Assembly: GCF_014534745.1 (NCBI RefSeq)
Contig: NZ_JACVVP010000010.1
Coordinates: 62,001-126,000, forward strand
Source of the DNA: Flammeovirga sp. EKP202
GTDB lineage: Bacteria; Bacteroidota; Bacteroidia; Cytophagales; Flammeovirgaceae
Direction: 5' to 3'
Length of the DNA: 64,000 nt
Shown: one piece after another, positions 1-8,855 of the stretch
Position numbering within the stretch: position 1 is the first letter of the stretch
How the letters are laid out: each line of letters begins with the position of its first letter
Program-made: the position numbers and the translations under genes
Notes under the pieces: model-generated
Database searches by the model: none
What the model was told of the DNA's origin: nothing
What the model saw: the letters and a program-made list of their open reading frames with translations, nothing else

Positions 1-2495
1 ACAATGTAGATATTTCAGCAGGTGATTATGATTATAATGATGCCGTTTTTCAATTAGAGTCATCGCCAGAGGCTTCATTAGCACAATTTGTTCCAGAGGC
101 TTTAATTGAACCGACTGCAGAAGATACATTAGTAACCGTTTTTCAGCATGATACGGTTACTTTCACTATTGATAGTTTATTAGCAGATCATAATTACATT
201 GATTATTCGAGTTTAGAAATATTGACTCCTGTTGATAGTGATGACCTTTCACTAATCTCATTTAACGGAACTGACCTAACTGTAGGATTAACTGATGGCT
301 TATTTGATACTTTAGCCTTAGATTATAGAATCTGTAATGAAGATTTTACTAACCTATGTGATACGGGCATTATTTACATCGCATTAGGTAGTATTAATCA
401 ACCACCAATTGCTCTAAGAGATTCGGTAGTACGATATGATATCTCCCTTACCACAACAGGTATTCCTTTAAGTAAATTAGGATCCGATCCTGATGATAAC
501 CTCAATCTAAATCATTTAAAAGCTTTATCCACTGTAAATGATTTATTCTTTACAATATCAGATAATGGTCACATCAAAATTGTACCTCAATTGAATGCGA
601 GTGGCATTGATACGGCATTCTTTGAAATATGTGATTTAGGAACACCGATTTATTGTGATACAGGATTCTTTTTAGTGGATTTTCCGGTGTTACCAGTGGC
701 GGTAGATGATGCGGTGACGCTTCCGGATGGACATGAAATAAGTATCGATGTATTAGCCAATGATACTCACCCTGATGATGATTTAGATCCATCAACTTTA
801 ACTATTATCGATGAACCAGATATTGAAGGAGTTGAATTTGAGGTTGTTGATGGAGAGATAGTACATACACCTCCAGAAGATTTTGTAGGATCTTATGATC
901 TTACATATCAAATATGTGACAACTCAACACCTCCTGATTGCGATCAGGCAGTTTTAACAATTACTGTCTTTGATGATGATCCTCTTGCGACTAATGATAC
1001 TTTAATGCTCCCAGATGGTGATCCGGTAACTATAAACGTATTGGGTAACGATACCCATCCTCAAGATGATATCAATCCAATTACCTTAAGAATTGTCTCA
1101 GAACCTTCAATCGAGGGTGTAGATTTTGAAGTTGTAAATGGTCAAATTACTCACACACCACCTGAAGGTTTTGCAGGAGAGTATGAATTGACTTACGAAA
1201 TTTGTGATAATTCAACCCCTGCTGATTGTGATCAAGCTGTCGTTTATATCACTGTCTTTGATGATGATTTACTAGCAGTCAATGATACCTTAACTCTTCC
1301 AGATGGAGATGTAGCAACAATAGATGTAATTGCAAATGATTTTCACCCAGAAGATGACCTTGATCCTTCAACTCTAAAGATTATTGAAGAACCAGATATT
1401 GATGGTGTAGAATTTGAGGTTGTTGATGGAGAAATTATACATACTCCACCTGAAGGTTTTGAAGGAACTTATGAGTTGACTTATGAGATTTGTGATGCTG
1501 CGACACCTGCCAATTGTGATCAAGCTGTAGTAGTTATCACAGTTGTTGATGATGATCCAACACCTGTTGAGAATTTACCACCAGTAGCAAAGGACGATTT
1601 TGCTGTTACTGATGTAGATGTTTCTGTAACGCTTCCTATTCTTGAAAATGATTACGACCAAGATGGCGGATTAGATTATTTCACTGTTTCCCAAATCACA
1701 GCTCCTTTAAATGGTTCTGTTTTGTTTGATGGTAATATCTCAGATGGTGATACTTCTGTGGTAGCTCATTATTTCCCAAATAAAGGATATACTGGTGTTG
1801 ATATTTTCACTTATGAAGTTTATGACAACGGTAGTCCAAGAAAGAAAGATGAAGCATTGGGTATAATTTTGATTGGAGATGAAGGTTATGTTTCTGAAAA
1901 CTCCTCTTTATACTGGATTGATTCAGTTAAAATATATGAGGGTGAAAGTTATAATCACCCATTAGAAGAGAAAGTAAATCTAGTCACTGATATTGATCTA
2001 TCCTCACCTGTTACTACATTATTTGGTTCTCCAAACCTTGAAGGAGCATCTGCTGATGCAGTAGATTCATTGAACATTTTATATACTGCTCCTGATTCAG
2101 TAGGAGATGACGGCGAAAGAGATTTTGTTTATTATCGATTATGTAATACTGACGAAGATTGTGGGTATGGTTTGCTTATTATCGATGTTTATAAAACAGG
2201 TACAGTCATAGAAGAACCCATTGATATTACTATTTATAATGGCTTTTCACCGAATAATGACTTGATTAATGATGTGTTTGTTATTGAGAATATTGAGAGA
2301 TATAAAGACAATCAATTGAAGATCTATAATAGGTGGGGCCAGGAAATATATCATAAAGATGGTTATGCGAATGAATGGACTGGAGATAATAATAATGGAG
2401 AGCCGTTGCCTGATGGTACTTATTTCTATGTGGTAATGATTGAATTAAACAATAAGACCAACACATTTAATGGCTATGTAGTATTGAAGAGATAA
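1..2495 (+). CDS. Large secreted repeat protein with T9SS type B sorting domain (5' partial)
   Basis: The reading frame is open from base 3, so the gene enters from the left edge. The first in-frame start-like codon (TTG at 222) is not a real start. About 830 codons are visible. The protein is built from Ig/cadherin-like modules: three near-identical ones of about 95 residues (see repeat entry), then a fourth, more divergent one from about base 1575 (PPVAKDDFAV). The last 85 or so residues are a gliding-motility-associated C-terminal domain (FSPNNDLINDVF, IYNRWGQEIY, DGTYFYVV, ending VVLKR), the type B signal for T9SS export. It is 4 bp upstream of a PorP/SprF gene, the classic partner of type B cargo. 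The likely role is a surface adhesin or matrix protein; the ligand is unknown. Confidence 0.92.
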   Translation, partial: NVDISAGDYDYNDAVFQLESSPEASLAQFVPEALIEPTAEDTLVTVFQHDTVTFTIDSLLADHNYIDYSSLEILTPVDSDDLSLISFNGTDLTVGLTDGLFDTLALDYRICNEDFTNLCDTGIIYIALGSINQPPIALRDSVVRYDISLTTTGIPLSKLGSDPDDNLNLNHLKALSTVNDLFFTISDNGHIKIVPQLNASGIDTAFFEICDLGTPIYCDTGFFLVDFPVLPVAVDDAVTLPDGHEISIDVLANDTHPDDDLDPSTLTIIDEPDIEGVEFEVVDGEIVHTPPEDFVGSYDLTYQICDNSTPPDCDQAVLTITVFDDDPLATNDTLMLPDGDPVTINVLGNDTHPQDDINPITLRIVSEPSIEGVDFEVVNGQITHTPPEGFAGEYELTYEICDNSTPADCDQAVVYITVFDDDLLAVNDTLTLPDGDVATIDVIANDFHPEDDLDPSTLKIIEEPDIDGVEFEVVDGEIIHTPPEGFEGTYELTYEICDAATPANCDQAVVVITVVDDDPTPVENLPPVAKDDFAVTDVDVSVTLPILENDYDQDGGLDYFTVSQITAPLNGSVLFDGNISDGDTSVVAHYFPNKGYTGVDIFTYEVYDNGSPRKKDEALGIILIGDEGYVSENSSLYWIDSVKIYEGESYNHPLEEKVNLVTDIDLSSPVTTLFGSPNLEGASADAVDSLNILYTAPDSVGDDGERDFVYYRLCNTDEDCGYGLLIIDVYKTGTVIEEPIDITIYNGFSPNNDLINDVFVIENIERYKDNQLKIYNRWGQEIYHKDGYANEWTGDNNNGEPLPDGTYFYVVMIELNNKTNTFNGYVVLKR
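696..1556 (+). repeat. Three tandem Ig/cadherin-like modules of about 285-288 bp
   Basis: Three consecutive units begin near 696, 984 and 1269. Each encodes a PDG turn, an ND(T/F)HPxDD(L/I) stretch, a central FEVV(D/N)GxIxHTPPE block, and an end of CDQAVxxITVxDDD type. The units also resemble each other at DNA level, for example around 858 and 1422. This suggests duplication inside the gene and a region prone to repeat-number change. Confidence 0.85.
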
Positions 2496-2499
2496 AAAA

Positions 2500-3408
2500 A
2501 TGAGAAAACTAATTATAATTCTAGGACTAATATACATAATGGGAAATGAGGGGAAGGCACAACAATTACCAATGTTCACCCAATATGCTTATAATACATT
2601 GGCGATAAACCCTGCTTTTGCAGGAACTAAAGATGGTATTGACTTTCTATTACTAAATAGATGGCAATGGGTAGATTATGAAGGTGCTCCAAATACATTT
2701 AATTTTAATTCTTCTTTTAAAGTAGCCGATAAAGTGGGAATGGGAGTGAATTTTGTAAATGATAAAATTGGAGTTTCTACCACCAATACTATGCAACTTG
2801 CAGGTTCCTATATGACTCGATTAAATGAAAAACTAACTTTATCTTTTGGTCTAGCGCTTTCAACAACTTCATATAAGCATGATTGGAATAATATAAGTCT
2901 TCAAAATCCCTCTGATCCAACTTTTGGAGCAAACAATGAAAACCTGACAAATATCAACGCAGGTTTTGGCTTATACTTATATAGTGATAAGTACTATGTT
3001 AGTTTTTCAATCCCATATATTCTTGAAAACAAGATCACAAATACATCAGAAGCTCAAGAATACAGGCACTATTTTCTAAAGGGAGGCGTTCATTTTAATC
3101 TGTCCGAAAACGTCGATTTTGTCCCATCGGCACTCTTGAAGTATGTAACCAATAATGATGTACAGCTTGACATTACAGCCACTTTTATCTTACAAAAAAT
3201 GTTGTGGTTGGGAGCCACTTACAGATCACAAGATGGCTTTGCTTTAATGGCTCAACTTGACGTCAAAAAGAGGTTTAGGATTGGATATGGATATGATATT
3301 CCTGTTACAGATATACAAACAGCCACTTCAGGCTCACATGAAATAATATTGGGTTTTAATATCAAATCAAGAACGAATAATGTGATTGTGAGTCCAAGAT
3401 ATTTTTAA
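2500..3408 (+). CDS. PorP/SprF family type IX secretion membrane protein
   Basis: 302 aa, with a signal peptide ending near residue 20 (GKAQQ). The N-terminal signature QYAYNTLAINPAFAG is typical of PorP/SprF outer-membrane proteins, and the rest alternates like a beta-barrel (repeated short aromatic strands, Gly-rich turns). Known family members sit in the outer membrane and help attach or export type B T9SS cargo. It starts 4 bp after the cargo-like gene and ends 2 bp before the OmpA-family gene, so the three form an operon. It is probably dedicated to the upstream protein. Confidence 0.92.
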   Translation: MRKLIIILGLIYIMGNEGKAQQLPMFTQYAYNTLAINPAFAGTKDGIDFLLLNRWQWVDYEGAPNTFNFNSSFKVADKVGMGVNFVNDKIGVSTTNTMQLAGSYMTRLNEKLTLSFGLALSTTSYKHDWNNISLQNPSDPTFGANNENLTNINAGFGLYLYSDKYYVSFSIPYILENKITNTSEAQEYRHYFLKGGVHFNLSENVDFVPSALLKYVTNNDVQLDITATFILQKMLWLGATYRSQDGFALMAQLDVKKRFRIGYGYDIPVTDIQTATSGSHEIILGFNIKSRTNNVIVSPRYF

Positions 3409-3410
3409 AT

Positions 3411-5591
3411 ATGAAATACACGATTGTACTTACTTTATTGCTTCAACTATTGTCTCAAACTATTGTACTTGCTCAGTCTACTCATGATACGAAGTACATG
3501 AAAAAAGCAAATGAATATTTTGAAAGAAGCGACTATATTTTAGCCATCGATTATTTTGAAAAAGCCAATAAATTGGATATTATTTCAGAATATAAATTAG
3601 CTTATTCTTATCAGCATACACTACAGTATCAAGAATCTGTACGCGTTTATGAAAAATTAGTCAACTTTAATTGGGAGCTTTCTGATGAAGTATTGTTGAA
3701 CTATGGACTTATGTTAAAGTCTTTAGAACAATACAGTAAAGCAGGAAAAGCCTTTCAAAAATATTTATTTAAAAATCCTAGAGATCATGAGGTTAGAGAT
3801 CTCTATTTATCTTGTCAAGGCAATCAATTAAAACAATTAAGAAGGAATAAGTTTAATGTCATCATTGAGGGTTTATCTTTTAATTCTGAACAGAAAGATT
3901 TTAGCCCACTTATATTTAATAATGGAATTGCATTTTGTTCATCAAGACCTCTTAAAAAGAGAATCAATGTTCATAACCGTGATGGGTATTCATTTATTAA
4001 TCTCGTAAAGGTAAATAAGACAAAACTTGGAGCTTACACCAATGTAGAAGTATTAGATAAAGATATATTCTCAAACCATCATTTAGGCCCATCTTATTTT
4101 GATAAATCTTCTAATACTATGTATGTAACCATCAATGTCGATAAAAATGAAGTAATTGATGGAGAAAATTTTGATATACATCATTTAGAAATAAGAACCA
4201 CTAAATACAAAGATGGGCAGTTCCAACGCATGACTGATTTTGAACTGAATAACAAGGAGTTTTCAGTAGGACACCCCACATTAACCAAAGACGGTAACAC
4301 TATTTATTTTATATCTGATATGGCTGACGGAAAAGGAGGGACAGATATATATGTCAGTCATCGTAATCTTTCCGGAGGTTGGGATCCTCCGTATAATATA
4401 GGAGAAATGATTAATACTTCTGGAAATGAAGTATTTCCTTTTATTTATAATGATAGCACGCTTTTCTTCTCTTCCGATAGACATATTGGATTAGGAGGTT
4501 TGGATATTTATAAAGCCAATATTAGAAATAACAGGGTAGTTTCAGTAGAAAATATGGGTTATCCTTTTAATTCATCAAAGGATGATTTTGGTTTAGCAAT
4601 CGATCATGATATAGAGGAGTTTAACGGGTATTTCTCCTCTAATAGAGACGGTGGAACTGGAGCAGATGATATTTACAGGTTTAGAGAAGTACCAGATAAT
4701 ATATCAGTGCTAGTAGTTGATAGTTTAACGAAGGAACCATTACCTAACTCTACTGTCGTCTTATCTGATTGTGATAAAGAACCAATTTCTAATGGTTTAA
4801 CGGATAATAAAGGATTTTACTCAACTTCTGTTGATCTACATAATTTTTGTCAAGTGGAAGCTGCACAAATGGGGTACATTCCAAAAACAATTAATACAAA
4901 ATACCTAGAAAAAGAGTTTGGAGGAATGTATGTCATTGTTGACTTAGTCAGAGGAAATCAGATTAGGATGGAAGGTGATATTATTGATGAAAATACGAAA
5001 GAGAAAATACCTAATGCTCAAATTGTTTTACAAGACAGCAAATACATTCAACTTGATAAAAACGCTTCTGATCGTTTCGGACATTATCAATTTATTTTTG
5101 GAGAAAAGGCACCAGATCAAAACATGAATTTGAGTGTTTCTGCATCAGGATACTTAACAAAAGATGCTAGTGTAAATGCTCAAAATATTAGTAAAGATGG
5201 AGTAATTCGTAGAGATGTCTACCTGAAGAGAATGATCAAAAACGATCTACTTGAAATTGAAAATATCTATTATCCATTTGATAAAGCTTATCTAACGACC
5301 GAAGCCAAAGTAATCTTAAACGATTTACATAGGATTATGACAAATAATCCTTCTCTAGTAGTTGAATTAGGATCGCATTGTGATGTGCGTGGTAGTGATG
5401 ATTACAACATTGACCTTTCAAAAAGAAGAGCGAAGTCTGTTATTGCCTACTTAAATGCAAAAGGGGTTAATACAAATAGACTCATTTATCAATTTTATGG
5501 TGAAAAAGTAAATGCTGTAGATTGTATTTCTTGTACTGAATCTCAGCATCAGCTGAATAGAAGAACAGAATTTAAAATTCTAGATTATTAA
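3411..5591 (+). CDS. PorE-like OmpA family protein (TPR, PD40 propeller, carboxypeptidase-regulatory domains, OmpA)
   Basis: 726 aa with a signal peptide (about residues 1-21). Order of domains: TPR-like helices (about 28-135); a WD40/PD40-type propeller (about 150-430) with repeated FSS and GGxDIY motifs; two carboxypeptidase-regulatory-like beta-sandwiches (about 432-515 and 518-610); and an OmpA C-terminal peptidoglycan-binding domain (about 618-724; YYPFDKAYLT, NIDLSKRRAKSVIAYL). This matches PorE of Porphyromonas, which ties the T9SS to peptidoglycan, and the OmpA proteins that accompany PorP/SprF paralogues. It is operonic with the two genes upstream and overlaps the next start codon by one base. 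Confidence 0.9.
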   Translation: MKYTIVLTLLLQLLSQTIVLAQSTHDTKYMKKANEYFERSDYILAIDYFEKANKLDIISEYKLAYSYQHTLQYQESVRVYEKLVNFNWELSDEVLLNYGLMLKSLEQYSKAGKAFQKYLFKNPRDHEVRDLYLSCQGNQLKQLRRNKFNVIIEGLSFNSEQKDFSPLIFNNGIAFCSSRPLKKRINVHNRDGYSFINLVKVNKTKLGAYTNVEVLDKDIFSNHHLGPSYFDKSSNTMYVTINVDKNEVIDGENFDIHHLEIRTTKYKDGQFQRMTDFELNNKEFSVGHPTLTKDGNTIYFISDMADGKGGTDIYVSHRNLSGGWDPPYNIGEMINTSGNEVFPFIYNDSTLFFSSDRHIGLGGLDIYKANIRNNRVVSVENMGYPFNSSKDDFGLAIDHDIEEFNGYFSSNRDGGTGADDIYRFREVPDNISVLVVDSLTKEPLPNSTVVLSDCDKEPISNGLTDNKGFYSTSVDLHNFCQVEAAQMGYIPKTINTKYLEKEFGGMYVIVDLVRGNQIRMEGDIIDENTKEKIPNAQIVLQDSKYIQLDKNASDRFGHYQFIFGEKAPDQNMNLSVSASGYLTKDASVNAQNISKDGVIRRDVYLKRMIKNDLLEIENIYYPFDKAYLTTEAKVILNDLHRIMTNNPSLVVELGSHCDVRGSDDYNIDLSKRRAKSVIAYLNAKGVNTNRLIYQFYGEKVNAVDCISCTESQHQLNRRTEFKILDY

Positions 5592-6685
5592 TGGAAGATC
5601 AAATCAATTTAGTGAGCTGTCAGCATTTCTTTTCGGGGATAGGACGGTATAGTTTTGAGTTAGGTGAGGAGATGTATAAATCTTCTCCAATACAACTTTT
5701 TAAACCTTCAAAACCATCAAATGCAGACCATTTTTATGAAGATCAATACGATTGGATTAAAGGTTATTTCTATAAATCTTTTAGAAATTTACATCCATAT
5801 GTTTTACCGCTCTTTATAAAACAGGCGCTCAATAAATCTTTTGATCCAAACAAAATATATCATGCTCATTGGTTTCTCTCTGGATTAGCACTTTCATATT
5901 TTAGTAATGCTAAATTCGTAGTGACCATGCATGACGTTTCATTATTACATATTCATGAAGGAGATCAGTGGTTTATGAAGTATTATAAATGGGCAATTCA
6001 ACGTTTTAAAGAACGAAGAGTACCAATTATTGTAGTTTCCGAAAGTGCCAAAAAAGATACAATCCAATACGCAAATTACCCAGAAGAATTAGTACATGTA
6101 ATTCATAATGGCATTAATTTCGACCAATTTTACCCACCAAAAGAAGAGAATAAAAGAAAGAACCATTTCAATATTATATATACAGGAGGATTAGGGGAAC
6201 GAAAAAACCTTCAACTGTTATTACATGCTTTTCAAGCAATTGAGAAAAAATACCCTCACGTCAAATTAAGGATAGCAGGAATGTATCCAGAGCGAACTAT
6301 TTATCCTAAAATTGCGGAAGAACTTAGCCTAAAGAATGTTGTATTTGAAGGATATATTCCTGATGAACAATTAATTGATTTCTACCATAGCGGAGACCTT
6401 TTGGTTTTTCCTTCTTTATATGAAGGTTTTGGTTTTGCTCCATTGGAAGCTATGGCATCTAATGTACCTGTTTTGAGTGCTACAGGAGGATCATTAAGAG
6501 AAGTTGTAGGAGAAGGTGGAGATTTCTTCGAATATGAGAAAGAAGATCTTCAATCGAAAATGATGAAAGTTATTGATGATGAAAGTTATAGACAAGATCT
6601 TATAAAAAGGGGAAGTCTGTGGGTGAAAAAATTTACCTGGGAGGAGAGTGTTAGGAAAACAAAAGAGGTTTATTCTAAAGTTTAA
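5591..6685 (+). CDS. GT4-type glycosyltransferase
   Basis: 364 aa, GT-B fold. The N-terminal half holds the acceptor side (HAHWFLSGLA, HDVSLLHIHE). The C-terminal half has the group 1 signature: GERKNLQLLL, then the nucleotide-sugar site EGFGFAPLEAMASNVPVL with the EX7E-like pair. No signal peptide, so it is cytosolic. The start ATG overlaps the preceding stop (TAATG), which points to translational coupling to the PorE-like gene. That is an odd partner for a sugar transferase and may mean the surface protein or its matrix is glycosylated; this link is inference. Confidence 0.87.
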   Translation: MEDQINLVSCQHFFSGIGRYSFELGEEMYKSSPIQLFKPSKPSNADHFYEDQYDWIKGYFYKSFRNLHPYVLPLFIKQALNKSFDPNKIYHAHWFLSGLALSYFSNAKFVVTMHDVSLLHIHEGDQWFMKYYKWAIQRFKERRVPIIVVSESAKKDTIQYANYPEELVHVIHNGINFDQFYPPKEENKRKNHFNIIYTGGLGERKNLQLLLHAFQAIEKKYPHVKLRIAGMYPERTIYPKIAEELSLKNVVFEGYIPDEQLIDFYHSGDLLVFPSLYEGFGFAPLEAMASNVPVLSATGGSLREVVGEGGDFFEYEKEDLQSKMMKVIDDESYRQDLIKRGSLWVKKFTWEESVRKTKEVYSKV

Positions 6686-6707
6686 CTTTCGATGTTTTAA
6701 ATAAAAA

Positions 6708-6755
6708 ATGCTGAATTAATTAAGGTCAATACACCATAATAATTCAGCATTTATT
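6708..6755. terminator. Bidirectional terminator between convergent genes
   Basis: An 11-bp perfect inverted repeat (ATGCTGAATTA at 6708-6718, TAATTCAGCAT at 6740-6750). It has an A-rich tract on its left and a T-rich tract on its right, so it could serve both converging genes. Confidence 0.8.
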
Positions 6756-6756
6756 T

Positions 6757-8079
6757 TTATACGTTTCTCAATATCTTCTTTCTTAATTGATAGATCATTG
6801 TGAGTGCCTCTAAACGCATTAATGGGATAATCTTAAAAAGGTTGATATTTTCATTTCTTAAATAGAATATAAATATCACAACAGCTCCTAATATTTCAGT
6901 GACTAAGGCAGGTAATACAGTTCCAATTTCACCCATGTAAGCTACCATCACATAGGAAAGAACTATCAATACAATACTGTTCATTACAACTATATTGGTG
7001 CTTAGTTGTGGTTTACCTTTTGCGTTAGTATAGCTCGCAAAAAAAGCTCCCAGTGGTGCAAATAAAGAGGTAACAACAAGAATCACCAATAGATGAAAAG
7101 AATCTGAATATTGATCACCGTGAAGTAATACGATAAAAGGTTTGATTAACAATAAGAAACCAATGGAAATTGGAAGAATAATTAAGTAGACTTTACCTAA
7201 AGTCTGTAAGAAATATTTCTTGAACTCTTCAATGTCTCCTTTCTCATAAAGCTCAACTATTTTTGGATAGAAGCTCAGCTGAATTGCATTTGAGATAGAG
7301 AGAATAATAACTAAATAACGTTGAGCTAGCCCCAACATCGCTGTAATTTTTAAGGAAATAATACCTGCCGATAAAAATAAGGTCATTTTGGAAGAAGCTG
7401 TACCAAATAAAGCTTTTAATGTACCTTGCTTAGCGTAGTGCATAATTTCTTTAAAAGTTTTCTTATCAAAAGGACTTATTAAAATGGCTTTAAAAGGTAT
7501 TGTAGTCAAGGAGATAAGGAAAGATATTCCATAAACAGCTACAATCACCAATACAAGGTTTTGTATACTCAATGCATTATAGTGTACATAATAGAGAGCG
7601 AAGCCAAGTAATGTGAGCGAGATAAGATTAATAATAACAGCTCTATATAAAGTATGTCTACTTTTATGAATATTTTCAACCCATTTTAAACAATTATTTG
7701 TGATTGAAAAGATAGGGTAGACCATTAGAAAATAGGAGATATCAGGAAATACATCAATATATCCAGTGAAAACAATCAATAATCCTATGACGGCTTCAAT
7801 GATAAGAATAGCTATAATTACCGTTTTATAGGTCTTATACGCTTCCTTATGATCCTTACCTGATGAAAACTTAACTAATGCTACGTAAGTAACACCTTCT
7901 CTTATATTAATTGAAAAATTAAATATGGAAAAGAATATAAACCATAAACCTACATCTTCAGCACTATATTCTCGTGTTATGAAAAAGAGAAGTATGTATC
8001 CAAAAAGTAATTCTGAAACGGTGAGTGAGTAGGTTGTTATAAAAGGATATTTATCTAAAAATGGTAATAGCTTTTTCAA
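6757..8079 (-). CDS. Polysaccharide flippase-like membrane protein (Wzx/MATE type)
   Basis: 440 aa, almost entirely hydrophobic with about 12 predicted membrane segments. The pattern is that of the polysaccharide biosynthesis/lipid-linked oligosaccharide flippase group. An N-terminal pair of helices leads into the RYLVIILSISNAIQLSFYPK region, which resembles the mid-protein motif of these transporters, and a further hydrophobic bundle follows. It is convergent with the glycosyltransferase gene and may move the same glycan across the inner membrane. The specificity cannot be read. Confidence 0.78.
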   Translation of the reverse strand: MKKLLPFLDKYPFITTYSLTVSELLFGYILLFFITREYSAEDVGLWFIFFSIFNFSINIREGVTYVALVKFSSGKDHKEAYKTYKTVIIAILIIEAVIGLLIVFTGYIDVFPDISYFLMVYPIFSITNNCLKWVENIHKSRHTLYRAVIINLISLTLLGFALYYVHYNALSIQNLVLVIVAVYGISFLISLTTIPFKAILISPFDKKTFKEIMHYAKQGTLKALFGTASSKMTLFLSAGIISLKITAMLGLAQRYLVIILSISNAIQLSFYPKIVELYEKGDIEEFKKYFLQTLGKVYLIILPISIGFLLLIKPFIVLLHGDQYSDSFHLLVILVVTSLFAPLGAFFASYTNAKGKPQLSTNIVVMNSIVLIVLSYVMVAYMGEIGTVLPALVTEILGAVVIFIFYLRNENINLFKIIPLMRLEALTMIYQLRKKILRNV

Positions 8080-8512
8080 ATGTAAAGGTCATAAAGGGTG
8101 ATAACTATTTAAATAAGATAATTTTTTTTACAATAGTTTTAGTTTATCGCAAACATTTATAAAAGTACTACATATAATCATATAAGTAATTATTATAGTA
8201 TAAATAAAAGTTGCAAGTTGCAACTAAAATAACATGTATAACCTTTAACAATTACCCTTGAAAAGTAAGCAATAGACAATAATTTGTAAATAGGGGAGGA
8301 ACTTGAATTCATCTTTGATCTGATTGTACTATGATATCATATTAAATTTAAGTATAAAAAATGTAGAAGTAAATATACTAATGAATGTTATATATTCATT
8401 TAAATAATGTATAAGCAATTATACAAATGAGTAAATAAATTTAATATACAGTTATACGATTATATTAAATATAAATTATTATTCGATTGATTAATAATTA
8501 AAACATCAATTA
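8080..8512. other. AT-rich intergenic region
   Basis: 433 bp between divergent genes, very AT-rich with many short palindromic ATATA/TATAA runs. I see no convincing gene, RNA or mobile element. It must contain the flippase promoter, but no good TAnnTTTG box was picked out on that strand. Confidence 0.5.
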
Positions 8513-8527
8513 TTGCTTTTTTTCAAA

Positions 8528-8535
8528 TACTTTTG
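8528..8535 (+). promoter_or_regulatory. -7 box of the 2Fe-2S gene
   Basis: TACTTTTG fits the Bacteroidota -7 consensus TAnnTTTG. It lies only 4 bases before the ATG at 8540, so the transcript would be nearly leaderless. No well-spaced -33 TTTG was found, which lowers confidence. It lies inside the longer frame that begins with TTG at 8513 and argues for the ATG start. Confidence 0.4.
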
Positions 8536-8539
8536 TGTT

Positions 8540-8839
8540 ATGAACTTTTTATGTATTGATGGCGAAAAAGTAGAAATCAGTGAGAATGATAAAACATTGG
8601 TAGATACAATTAGAAATGCCAAAAAGAGTATTACTGCTCCCTGTTATAGAACACTTAGGCAATTTGGCACTTGTAACTCTTGCCTTGTAGAAATAGGTGG
8701 AGAAAAGAAATTAGCCTGTGGTAATCGTCCCGTTTGTGATGATTCAATTATTTTAAATAGGGAAGACTTAATGGAGGAAAGAAAAGCGAAAGTGAAGGCT
8801 TTTAAAAAGCATAAAGAAATGATGGAAAAGTATATGTAA
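8540..8839 (+). CDS. Small stand-alone 2Fe-2S ferredoxin-like protein
   Basis: About 99 aa from the ATG at 8540; an in-frame TTG at 8513 gives 108 aa but overlaps a promoter-like box. The sequence begins MNFLCIDGEKVEIS like the ubiquitin-like fold at the N-terminus of NuoG/HydA/FDH subunits. Its cysteines fit their 2Fe-2S pattern: a Cys in APCYRTLRQ, GTCNSC, then LACGNRPV. The C-terminus is a basic helix (about 30 residues, rich in K and E). No partner oxidoreductase is adjacent. It could be an electron carrier or a detached regulatory subunit; this is a family inference from the cysteine spacing. Confidence 0.75.
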   Translation: MNFLCIDGEKVEISENDKTLVDTIRNAKKSITAPCYRTLRQFGTCNSCLVEIGGEKKLACGNRPVCDDSIILNREDLMEERKAKVKAFKKHKEMMEKYM

Positions 8840-8855
8840 GCAATTGGATTACCTT

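Noticed and set aside
222-222. Start codon of the first T9SS protein at the TTG
   Set aside because: The frame is open and protein-like all the way to base 3, so the gene is cut by the window edge.
696-1556. CRISPR-like or satellite repeat
   Set aside because: Repeats are 285-288 bp, in frame and encode Ig-like modules.
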